This document shows positions 16,465 through 24,512 of a stretch of DNA of 34,159 nucleotides, one piece after another. The first letter of the stretch is position 1. Each line of letters begins with the position of its first letter. The stretch spans positions 1 to 34,159 of the forward strand of contig CAMCTW010000009.1 in the NCBI GenBank assembly GCA_945878645.1, written 5' to 3'. Under the pieces are notes generated by a model. The model saw nothing but the letters and a program-made list of their open reading frames with translations, was not told where the DNA came from and searched no databases. A program made the translations under genes and the position numbers. This stretch comes from Bifidobacterium breve (GTDB taxonomy: Bacteria > Actinomycetota > Acidimicrobiia > Acidimicrobiales > Acidimicrobilacustridaceae).

Positions 16465-17433
16465 CTACCAGAACAGGTGATGACCATCGTTCGGGTTGGT
16501 TGGGGTGAGGACACCGAACTCGGTACGGATGTCAGCCAACGGCCGATCAGCCATAGCGAAGTGGTCGATCCGAGAGAAGTCGGCGCGGCATTCGCCACCC
16601 CGGACAATCTCAGCAGCCATCAGTTCGGCCGCTCCGGGCCGAGCCAAGATCCCCTGCTCGGCTTTGACCTTGTTTGAATCACCGAAGCCCGCTTCATGAA
16701 CGATGAGCGAGGCAAGAAGCGCCGACCGGTTCACTGCGTCGTCGGCCATTCCCATGAGGAATGCACTGAGCGCGACTTCGGCTTCGGCCGTGGTCCCCAT
16801 TCCAGAAATCACATGGGTCATGTCATGGCCCACATAGAAGTGATTCATCGGCGAGGCTTCCACGCCAGGCAAGGGCAGGCCGGCGATGTCATAGAACTCG
16901 ACAAACGCGTGGCCAAGCGTGCCAGGTGCACAGGAACGCAACTTCTCGATGCGGGTGACAAGTACCGGTTCACTTGCGCCGTCGATAGCTACCGCATCAC
17001 GAAGCGATGGTTCGACTCGCTCGTTGGTGTTCCCCAGAAGGAATCTTGCGAAGTCCGCCTTCGCTTGTTCGGTTCCTTGGTCGACCATCGTGCGAAACAG
17101 CGCGGCATCAGGACCAACAATGCCGATCGCGCGTTCGTAATCTCCCGCACGTTCAAGTTGCGCGTCAGTGAGCGGGTGACGGCAGGCTTCGAGCGTCACG
17201 ATGAGTTCTTGAAAATGGCGGCGATCGGTCGGTGACGTAACGATTGCCGCGAGTTGTTGCGGGGCGAGTGGCGTCTGCGCACGCAGATCAAGATCGGATC
17301 GATGCCAAACCTGCCCGGCAATTGCCTTCAACACCAAAAATTGTTCATCGGTTGGTCCGCCGTCAACATCGCACGCGCCGAGCAAACCAGCGACAAATGG
17401 CTCAACAAGTTCGGGCAAAAGCGCTAGTGACAC
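16465..17433 (-). CDS. TerB-like + Coq4-like fusion protein (paralogue 2)
   Basis: 'VAGLLGACDVDGGPTDEQFLVLKAIAGQVW' and 'CAPGTLGHAFVEFYDIAGL...HDMTHVISGMGTTAEAEVALSAF'; shares the C-terminus NPNDGHHLFW with paralogue 1 (DPNDGHHIFW). GTG start. Confidence 0.72.
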   Translation of the reverse strand: MSLALLPELVEPFVAGLLGACDVDGGPTDEQFLVLKAIAGQVWHRSDLDLRAQTPLAPQQLAAIVTSPTDRRHFQELIVTLEACRHPLTDAQLERAGDYERAIGIVGPDAALFRTMVDQGTEQAKADFARFLLGNTNERVEPSLRDAVAIDGASEPVLVTRIEKLRSCAPGTLGHAFVEFYDIAGLPLPGVEASPMNHFYVGHDMTHVISGMGTTAEAEVALSAFLMGMADDAVNRSALLASLIVHEAGFGDSNKVKAEQGILARPGAAELMAAEIVRGGECRADFSRIDHFAMADRPLADIRTEFGVLTPTNPNDGHHLFW

Positions 17434-17500
17434 GAAATCTCCTATGCGGAACGTCTATCGACATCCAACCACAGCCTCGGCATCATCGGCATTCGACCCG

Positions 17501-17506
17501 TAGGAT
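17501..17506 (+). promoter_or_regulatory. Putative -10 TAGGAT (within CCGTAGGAT) for the DUF1214 gene
   Basis: Same CCGTAGGAT motif; 25-nt leader to ATG 17532 containing AGGGGGA. Confidence 0.45.
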
Positions 17507-17531
17507 CACAAAAGACTTCCTAGGGGGAACA

Positions 17532-18644
17532 ATGGAATCCGCGCTTGCCATGGCCGAACTGGCCGAACTCATTGCTGCAATCAATACCGACGCCGACGAT
17601 CCGCGTTGGAACTTTGATTCCGATCTTGATCGCGCGTCGTATCGAGAATTCGCAATGCATTGTTTGCACCATTCACTGCAGTTCTGGCTCGAGGCCGACC
17701 CGCTGCGACCGCGATGGAATCGTTGGTTCATGCCAAACAAAAAGTTACTCGGCGATAACCCCGACACCGTGTACTACGGGACTGTTATCGACCCCACGAA
17801 GTCGTATCGAATTCGCGGCAACATCGAGAACGCTTGTTACACGTCATTCACCGTTGAAATCGGCACGGCCGGCGGCACCATGTCGCAGAAACTCGGCCAC
17901 ACGCTCAACAACACCGAATTCGAGGTTGACGCGGCAGGCAACTACGAACTCATTGCGTCACCGCAAGGCAGCGGACCGAACTGGTTGCGGCTCGATCCTG
18001 AAGCCGGTTCCATCACCACTCGCCACTATTTCGAGTGGACGCGTTGCGCCGCGCTCGATCCGAGCCTCCATATTCCGCTCTTGATTGAACCGATTGACGA
18101 TCCCGGTCCGCCTCCGGTGCCCGACGATGCTGCAGTGGCCGCCAACATTCGCCGTGCCATCACGTTCCTCCGCTCGGTTACCGCCGACTGGGGTCATAAC
18201 CCAATGCCTCCTGGCGCGATTCCCTGGGTATCAGCCGAACCGAACGCGTTCACTAATCCACCCGCCCACGACGGCAATCTCGGTATTGGTTACGCGGCCA
18301 CCGATAACATCTACCGATCGGCTCGATGGAAGTTGGCGCCCGACGAGGCGCTCGAGATTCGTGGAAGTTGGCCACGGTGCACATTTGCCAACATTGTGTT
18401 GTTCAACAATCACATGCAGACGCCGAACTACGACCGACGGCTCGTGTCGCTCAACCGAGTGCAGACCGAGGTTGCTGACGACGGTTCGTGGCGAATGATC
18501 CTCGCCCACTCCGATCCTGGACTCCCCAACTGGCTCGATACTCGTGGCCTCGAACACGGCACGATGTTCTGGCGATTCCTCATACCGACCGAACCGCTCA
18601 CGCAGCTCGAAACTCGGGTCGTGAAATTCTCTGACCTTTCCTGA
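17532..18644 (+). CDS. DUF1214-domain protein (paralogue A)
   Basis: 'NPDTVYYGTVIDPTKSYRIRGN...YTSFTVE', 'ITTRHYFEW', 'LAHSDPGLPNWLDTRGLEHGTMFWRF'; TAGGGGGAACAATG start. Confidence 0.8.
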   Translation: MESALAMAELAELIAAINTDADDPRWNFDSDLDRASYREFAMHCLHHSLQFWLEADPLRPRWNRWFMPNKKLLGDNPDTVYYGTVIDPTKSYRIRGNIENACYTSFTVEIGTAGGTMSQKLGHTLNNTEFEVDAAGNYELIASPQGSGPNWLRLDPEAGSITTRHYFEWTRCAALDPSLHIPLLIEPIDDPGPPPVPDDAAVAANIRRAITFLRSVTADWGHNPMPPGAIPWVSAEPNAFTNPPAHDGNLGIGYAATDNIYRSARWKLAPDEALEIRGSWPRCTFANIVLFNNHMQTPNYDRRLVSLNRVQTEVADDGSWRMILAHSDPGLPNWLDTRGLEHGTMFWRFLIPTEPLTQLETRVVKFSDLS

Positions 18645-18667
18645 CCGCGAGCGGGCAAACTAGGCCC

Positions 18668-19222
18668 ATGACTTATGCGCTCGAAGGAACCGTCACCAGC
18701 CTGCATTCCGATGGCGGGCACAACTTCTCGAAGCCATCAATCGATGAAGCGGTGTTCCTTGCCGGCATCGGTATTGAAGGCGACGCGCACTCCGGTCCAA
18801 CCACCCAACACCTAAGTCGACAGAAAAAGGACGCGAGCCGCCCCAACCTTCGCCAGGTCCACCTCGTGGCCAGTGAGATTCATGATGGCCTTCGCAGCGA
18901 GGGGTTCGAGGTTCCTTTCGGTGGTTTCGGCGAGAATCTCACCACTCAAGGTATTGAACTAGGTCAACTACCTGTCGGGACCACGTTGCGTCTGGGCGAC
19001 GACGTGATCATCGCTCTCACCGGCTTTCGCGATCCGTGTTCGCAGATCGACAAATTTCAAGAGGGATTGCGCGCCGCAGTTTCTTTCAAACCCGAGATCG
19101 GGCCCCAGTTGTTTCGCAACGGCGTGATGTCAGTTGTCGTGCGCGGTGGAACGGTGCGCGTTGGCGACACCATCAAGGTTGCGCTGCCGGCCGAACCACA
19201 CCAGACGATGCAAAAAGTCTGA
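18668..19222 (+). CDS. MOSC domain-containing protein
   Basis: 'GIGIEGDAHSGPTTQHLS', 'RQVHLVASEIHDGL', 'FGENLTTQGIEL', 'GFRDPCSQIDKF' with conserved Cys. Confidence 0.88.
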   Translation: MTYALEGTVTSLHSDGGHNFSKPSIDEAVFLAGIGIEGDAHSGPTTQHLSRQKKDASRPNLRQVHLVASEIHDGLRSEGFEVPFGGFGENLTTQGIELGQLPVGTTLRLGDDVIIALTGFRDPCSQIDKFQEGLRAAVSFKPEIGPQLFRNGVMSVVVRGGTVRVGDTIKVALPAEPHQTMQKV

Positions 19223-20341
19223 TCAGACGAGATCGGATGTGAGGTCTGCGAACTTCACGACCTCGCATGTGGGCTTCTCGATCTCACCTTCAGGCAAGAA
19301 GAAGCGGAAAAACATTGTACCGAGATTGCGACCTTCGGTATCGATCCAGTTGGCGTGACCGGGGTCGGAATGAGCCAGCACAAGTGTGAAGGTTCCGTCG
19401 GCGTTCAACGTGGTGTTGGCACGGTTACGACTGACCTGACGGTTCACGTAGTCGTACATCTGTGACCAACGGTTCCAGAGGCAGAGGTTGGCGAACACAC
19501 ATTCGGGCCAGCGACCGCGAATCACGAGTGCTTCGTCGTCACCAATCAAATACGGCGCCATGGAATAGGCCGCGTCGAACGCCGCGAATGCCATGTTGCC
19601 AGGCACAATCGGTTGCGGAAGTTCATTCGGTACACGAGAGACAAACGGAATGGGTGTGTCTTCCGAGGGTGCGACCGAAGCAACGGTCTTGCTGCGCACA
19701 TGGTTGATAACGCGCTGCAACCCTTCTGACACTCGTTCGTCATTCCAACGGGGCGGGGCGGGAACCTTGGTGACCGCTTCAATGCTGATCGGCACATGCA
19801 ATGTCTGCGATGCCGACGATGACCATGGGAACTCGAAATAATGGCGAGTGGTGATCCGTCCACCGTCGGTCGGAATCTCAAGCCAGTTGCGATTGGCTTT
19901 GGCCCCGCCGAGGCGAATCTCGTAATTGCCGTCGGCATCAATGTCCATCTCGGTGTCATTCAGAACACCAGAGGTATGTGTTGCGTACGAACCGTCGGCT
20001 GCGCCGGCTTCCATCGTGAACGAGGTGTAGACCGCGCCAGCAATATTTCCGCGAACGATGTATTCATTGTTCGGAGCGACTGGCGTCTCGAAATAGACGG
20101 CATCGGAATTGTCGCCGGTGAATGAACGGGTCGGCGACACGATGCGATTGAAAACCGGGCGCTGCGGATCGAACTCCTGATGGGAATACAGCGCGCTCTG
20201 GAGAATGTGGGTGAGATTACGGAATCCCTCGGCCACGTCGTCATCGGTCATGACCGGGCCCGGAACCACCCATTCCTCCCCTGCCTGCTGCAGCAGTGCC
20301 ACTAATTCGTTGTACTTCTCTCGCGACTTGAGCTCGCCCAT
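19223..20341 (-). CDS. DUF1214-domain protein (paralogue B)
   Basis: 'NSDAVYFETPVAPNNEYIVRGNIAGAVYTSFTMEAG', 'ITTRHYFEF', 'LAHSDPGHANWIDTEGRNLGTMFFRFFLP'; AAGGGGGAAGACATG start. Confidence 0.8.
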   Translation of the reverse strand: MGELKSREKYNELVALLQQAGEEWVVPGPVMTDDDVAEGFRNLTHILQSALYSHQEFDPQRPVFNRIVSPTRSFTGDNSDAVYFETPVAPNNEYIVRGNIAGAVYTSFTMEAGAADGSYATHTSGVLNDTEMDIDADGNYEIRLGGAKANRNWLEIPTDGGRITTRHYFEFPWSSSASQTLHVPISIEAVTKVPAPPRWNDERVSEGLQRVINHVRSKTVASVAPSEDTPIPFVSRVPNELPQPIVPGNMAFAAFDAAYSMAPYLIGDDEALVIRGRWPECVFANLCLWNRWSQMYDYVNRQVSRNRANTTLNADGTFTLVLAHSDPGHANWIDTEGRNLGTMFFRFFLPEGEIEKPTCEVVKFADLTSDLV

Positions 20342-20453
20342 GTCTTCCCCCTTGAAAACGTCAGGGATGCATCCTCGCGAAGATTGGCCCGGCCTGCACA
20401 CAAGCGCCTCAATCGGTTTGGGAGGCTACGGTCGGCTCCGTCAAGGGGGACAT

Positions 20454-20954
20454 ATGAAAACAACCGAAGAACGACTGGCCGAAGCACTCGATTATCTCGA
20501 TATTCGGCGTCTGCAGGACCGTTATGCCGACATTGTCACCCGTCGGGCGTGGTCCGAGCTCCACGAGATCATGAGGCCGGGCTGCAAGCTCGAACTCGAT
20601 CTCGGCGATAGCCAAATGATGTTTGATGGTCCCCAGGCCATCGGCGATTTCATCAGCGAGCAACTCGAGGCGTTCGAATTTTTTGAATTCGTCATCCTCA
20701 ATACCGTGATCGAGGTTGACGTGGAAGGCGGTGTTGCCGGTGGTCGTATGTACATGCAGGAACTCCGGCAGAACGTGAGCGACGGTCGCCGCACCAACGC
20801 CTACGGCCTCTATCACGATCGTTTCGAACGTCATGACGGTGCCTGGTGGTTGGCCCGCCGTCGCTACGGCTCGTTCTCTCGCACCATCGCTCCGGGCCCA
20901 GAACACGAACAGGTCGTCTTCCCCCTTCCCGTGCACGACCTCCGCACGCTGTAA
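20454..20954 (+). CDS. SnoaL-like / NTF2-like protein
   Basis: 'LDYLDIRRLQDRYADIVTRRAWSELHEIMRPGCKLELDLG...GLYHDRFERHDGAWWLARRRYGSF' is the SnoaL_4 pattern; AAGGGGGACATATG start. Confidence 0.82.
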   Translation: MKTTEERLAEALDYLDIRRLQDRYADIVTRRAWSELHEIMRPGCKLELDLGDSQMMFDGPQAIGDFISEQLEAFEFFEFVILNTVIEVDVEGGVAGGRMYMQELRQNVSDGRRTNAYGLYHDRFERHDGAWWLARRRYGSFSRTIAPGPEHEQVVFPLPVHDLRTL

Positions 20955-20959
20955 TAAAC

Positions 20960-20978
20960 GACCCTAAAAAACGGGGTC
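20960..20978 (+). terminator. Possible weak terminator hairpin GACCC-taaaaaacg-GGGTC
   Basis: 5-bp stem with a 9-nt loop just after the stop at 20954; no downstream T-run. Confidence 0.25.
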
Positions 20979-21029
20979 TAGGCCGCAAATTCAATTCCTC
21001 TTCAAAGTCTCTTCAAATATTGTCTTCTC

Positions 21030-21230
21030 ATGGTGTTCGAAAAAATTGAAATTGATGAAGACGCATGCGCCGCCGTCATGGCGCAGCACGGCTTCAGCAC
21101 AAGGCAGCAAGCGGTCAACTACGCCTTGCGCAAAGCTGTCGTGATCCCGATGACCATCGTGGAAGCGAAAGCAATGAGGGGAACCGGATGGGATGGCGAC
21201 CTCGCTGATCTGCGCCGTCATGATCGTTGA
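21030..21230 (+). CDS. VapB-type type II antitoxin (apparently orphan)
   Basis: 'GFSTRQQAVNYALRKAVVI...AKAMRGTGWDGDLADLRRHDR' fits the ribbon-helix-helix VapB family (C-terminal MRGxGWxGDLxxxR). Confidence 0.75.
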   Translation: MVFEKIEIDEDACAAVMAQHGFSTRQQAVNYALRKAVVIPMTIVEAKAMRGTGWDGDLADLRRHDR

Positions 21231-21273
21231 AGCTAGGTAGACCAATTCTTCGAGAACAGGTCATCCACCCCGC

Positions 21274-21699
21274 TCAGGACTGAAGGTCGACCTCGTTACC
21301 GTTGCCGTCTCGCGCCTCAAGGGTTCGTGTTGTTGAAGGCGCGCCGCCAATTCCAATCGCTGAAAGCACCTCGAATGCTGAATCAGTCGCCGTTGTACCT
21401 GGCGGTTGACGGAGCGTTGCGCCTTGTCGGTCTTCATCGAGATGCCATCCGCGTTTGCTCAGCGCGTCAGCAACGTTGCGGAGACGAGACGCCGAGAGTT
21501 CGTTGAATCGGACAATCAAGACGCTGCTTCCGCCCTGCTTGGCGTTGATCACTAGTGGGTGCCACCCCTCAGGCGCACTCACCGTGGCCGAGGCGTCGAC
21601 CTCTTTTATCAACACATGCGCCCGCAACGACACGATGGCTTCAGTGAGAATGCCAACGGCATCGAAATCAGTGGGGTCGATGACGACAGCGGCGGCCAT
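21274..21699 (-). CDS. Hypothetical protein, 141 aa
   Basis: Start at ATG 21699 (MAAAVVIDPTDFDAVGILTEAIVSLRAHVLIKEVDASATVSAPEGWHPLVINAKQGGSSVLIVRFNELSASRLRNVADALSKRGW...), divergent from the SDR at 21788. No family recognised. Confidence 0.6.
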   Translation of the reverse strand: MAAAVVIDPTDFDAVGILTEAIVSLRAHVLIKEVDASATVSAPEGWHPLVINAKQGGSSVLIVRFNELSASRLRNVADALSKRGWHLDEDRQGATLRQPPGTTATDSAFEVLSAIGIGGAPSTTRTLEARDGNGNEVDLQS

Positions 21700-21758
21700 G
21701 GGCCCAGCCTCGCGCACGGGGCCCAGCACGGGGAATGTCGCCCACGCAGCCGCCCCCG

Positions 21759-21764
21759 TAGGAT
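21759..21764 (+). promoter_or_regulatory. Putative -10 TAGGAT (within CCGTAGGAT) for the SDR-MoxR-VWA-mftE-mftF operon
   Basis: CCGTAGGAT, 23 nt before ATG 21788, followed by GGGGAGGA SD. Confidence 0.45.
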
Positions 21765-21787
21765 CCACAGCGTGGGGAGGACTCATC

Positions 21788-22597
21788 ATGGCTCGTGAAC
21801 ATCCTGTTGCCGTTATTACCGGAGCAGCTCGGGGAATCGGGGCGGCGACCGCGGCCCGGCTCGCCGCGCGCGGCTTCACCGTGGCACTGATCGACCTTCC
21901 GCTGGAATCGCCGGGACGCCATGGTGAGATCCCTGGCCCCTATCGCCCCGCCCACGGACAAGACCTCGATGAAGCGGCTGCGGCATGTAACGGCCGCGGT
22001 CACGCCCACGCCGCTGACGTTCGCGATCCCGAAGCACTAGCTCGCGTCATCGACACCGTTGTCGCACATCACGGTTCAATCGATGTTGTTGTTGCTGCCG
22101 CTGGTGCCGTTGCTGGTGGCGTCCCGCTTTGGGAAACCGAGGACGACACATGGCGAACGATGATCGATATCAACCTCACCGGCGTGTTCAACATCGCTCG
22201 CGCAGCATTGCCCTCGATGCTCAACGCTCCCTTGCCGCGTAACGGTCGATTTGTCGCCGTTGCTTCCGCCGCTGCCCACCACGGACTTCCGCAACTTGCT
22301 GCTTACTCCGCCGCCAAACACGGTGTTGCCGGATTGGTCAAAGCACTTTCTGCCGAACTTGCCGACAGCGGTGTTACCGCCAACGCGGTGTGCCCCGGTT
22401 CAACCGCCACCGGAATGCTCGATGCCAGCGCGGCGATCTACGGGATGGCTGACCGCAGCGAGTTTGCCGGCCAGGCCCGCATCGGTCGCCTTATTGATCC
22501 CGATGAAATTGCCGCAACGATCGAATGGCTGTGCGTCGATGCACCCGCGGCGCTGACGGGTTCACTCATTGATATCGATGGCGGATTCCGCGCATGA
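21788..22597 (+). CDS. SDR family oxidoreductase, likely mycofactocin-coupled type
   Basis: TGAARGIG, YSAAKHG; insertion after the second strand ('LPLESPGRHGEIPGPYRPAHGQDLDEAAAAC') of the kind seen in mycofactocin-dependent SDRs; operonic with mftE/F. Confidence 0.85.
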   Translation: MAREHPVAVITGAARGIGAATAARLAARGFTVALIDLPLESPGRHGEIPGPYRPAHGQDLDEAAAACNGRGHAHAADVRDPEALARVIDTVVAHHGSIDVVVAAAGAVAGGVPLWETEDDTWRTMIDINLTGVFNIARAALPSMLNAPLPRNGRFVAVASAAAHHGLPQLAAYSAAKHGVAGLVKALSAELADSGVTANAVCPGSTATGMLDASAAIYGMADRSEFAGQARIGRLIDPDEIAATIEWLCVDAPAALTGSLIDIDGGFRA

Positions 22598-23499
22598 GTT
22601 CGTTTAACCGCGCCGCGGTCGACGCAATCTGCGCCGACGTTGTCGGACGTCGCAATGAAATCGATGTTGTCGTTGCTGCACTTGCTGCCGAACGCCATGT
22701 CTTGCTTGAAGGGCCCCCCGGAACGGGCAAGTCCTCATTGCTGCGAGCGCTTGCTCATGCGTCTGGGGTTGAACTCGTCTTCGTCGAAGGAAACGCTGAA
22801 CTCACACCGGCTCGTCTCGTAGGAACCTTCGACCCCGCTCGCGTGCTCACCGACGGCTACAGCCCCGAGGTGTTCCTCGATGGTCCGCTTGTCGATGCGT
22901 TGCGCACCGGATCGTTGTTGTACATCGAAGAGATCAATCGTGTTCCGGAAGAAACGCTCAACGTCATCATCACGGCGATGAGCGAACGCGAACTCCACAT
23001 TCCCCGCCTTGGTCGCGTCGTCGCCGAATCGGGTTTCCGGGTTGTGGCCGCAATGAATCCGTTCGACGCGGTCGGCACAGCCCGAATCTCCTCTGCCATC
23101 TACGACCGCGTTTCCCGAGTGTCGATGGGTTACCAGTCGCTGGAAGAAGAAACCGAAATCGTTGGCCGCGAGGCGAAAGGTGCGGGCGCCGGACCACTCG
23201 GCAACCGTGCGGTTCGCGTTGTGCGGGCAACACGAAACCATTCTGATGTTCGTGTCGGTTCTTCGGTTCGAGGAGCGATCGATCTCTCGCTCATCGCCGA
23301 GCAACTCGCCAACCTTCGCGAGCAATCGGTCACCGATGAAGAACTTGGACTCGATGCCGCGCTCGCGGCCCTTTCCGGCCGTATTCGCGTTCGAGAAGGT
23401 TCAGGCCGCACGCCTGAAGCAATCGTGCGCGATCTCTGGGCAGCCAATCCGCTCGAACTCGACGAACAATCACCCGGGAGTGATCCGGGAAAAGCCTGA
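22594..23499 (+). CDS. MoxR-family AAA ATPase (CbbQ/NorQ/CoxD-like)
   Basis: Walker A 'LEGPPGTGKSSLL', Walker B 'LLYIEEINRVPEETLNVIITAMSERE', 'AAMNPFDAVGTARIS'; ATGA overlap with the SDR stop. Confidence 0.9.
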   Translation: MSSFNRAAVDAICADVVGRRNEIDVVVAALAAERHVLLEGPPGTGKSSLLRALAHASGVELVFVEGNAELTPARLVGTFDPARVLTDGYSPEVFLDGPLVDALRTGSLLYIEEINRVPEETLNVIITAMSERELHIPRLGRVVAESGFRVVAAMNPFDAVGTARISSAIYDRVSRVSMGYQSLEEETEIVGREAKGAGAGPLGNRAVRVVRATRNHSDVRVGSSVRGAIDLSLIAEQLANLREQSVTDEELGLDAALAALSGRIRVREGSGRTPEAIVRDLWAANPLELDEQSPGSDPGKA

Positions 23500-23561
23500 G
23501 CCCGTCGCCCGATAACGGCGGCGGGGGCAGCCGACCCCCTCAAGCTCCTGACGAAGAGCGC

Positions 23562-24482
23562 GTGCTTGAAGGCGAAGAAGCCGAAGAAGCGTTGGCCGAG
23601 GCTGGTCGTCAATCGACGTCTCGTCGGCAAATGGAACAACACGAATCATTTCAAGAGATTTCGCCCGAAGTCGGCATCCTCGATGAAGAAGCGTTTGCCG
23701 ATGCTTTGCGCGACGATCCCGACGAGACACTCACGCTGCTGGCGGAACTCGTTGGGGCAACTGATGAGAAGTTGCGCGAGTTAGCTCGTTCGCTCGCCGG
23801 TCGAGTGGTTGTCGATGTGGTTCGCACTGGCGCACCGCGACGCCGAGGAATTGGTCGCTTACGGCACCGGCGCGCTGATCACGGTGGCGAACTCGATGTT
23901 GACCGGAGCCTTGAAACGATTGCTGCATCACGAGCACGAGGCGATGCGCCTTCGCTTGAAGATCTCACTGCCCGTGATTGGTCGAAACCCAATCTTGCCC
24001 TCTGTCTTCTCATTGATCGCAGCGGTTCAATGGGCGGTGAGCGTTTAGCGACCGCAGCCGTTGCCGCAGCCGCATCGCTATGGCGAGCACCAATCGATAC
24101 GAGCGTGATCGCATTTTCCGACGATGCCATCGTTATTGCCTCTCAAGGTTCGGGTCGCGATGCCGAGGATGTCGTCAACCAGATTTTCCGTCTTCGTGGC
24201 CATGGCACAACTGACCTGGCGTTCGCGTTTCGCACCGCAGCAGCGCAACTGGCGCGCTCATCAGCGACTCGAAAGATCACCCTGTTGCTGTCCGACGGCC
24301 GAGCTACTGCTGGCGACGACCCCACTATCGCGGCCACGAGCCTCGACGAACTCATCGTGTTGGCACCAGCCGAGGATGCCGAAAATGCGCAGGCGCTCGC
24401 CGACTCGGTAGGCGGCCGCTGCGTCATGGTCTCAGGACCGGCGCATATCCCCGAGGCATTGGCCGACGCTCTGCAGTCCTAA
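23562..24482 (+). CDS. VWA-domain protein, partner of the MoxR ATPase
   Basis: MIDAS 'CLLIDRSGSMGGERLATAAVAAAA', 'RGHGTTDLAFAFRTA', 'ITLLLSDGRAT'. GTG start; true start uncertain. Confidence 0.85.
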   Translation: MLEGEEAEEALAEAGRQSTSRRQMEQHESFQEISPEVGILDEEAFADALRDDPDETLTLLAELVGATDEKLRELARSLAGRVVVDVVRTGAPRRRGIGRLRHRRADHGGELDVDRSLETIAASRARGDAPSLEDLTARDWSKPNLALCLLIDRSGSMGGERLATAAVAAAASLWRAPIDTSVIAFSDDAIVIASQGSGRDAEDVVNQIFRLRGHGTTDLAFAFRTAAAQLARSSATRKITLLLSDGRATAGDDPTIAATSLDELIVLAPAEDAENAQALADSVGGRCVMVSGPAHIPEALADALQS

Positions 24483-24512
24483 ACGTGTGCGTATTGGGCT
24501 ATCGGTGCGACG

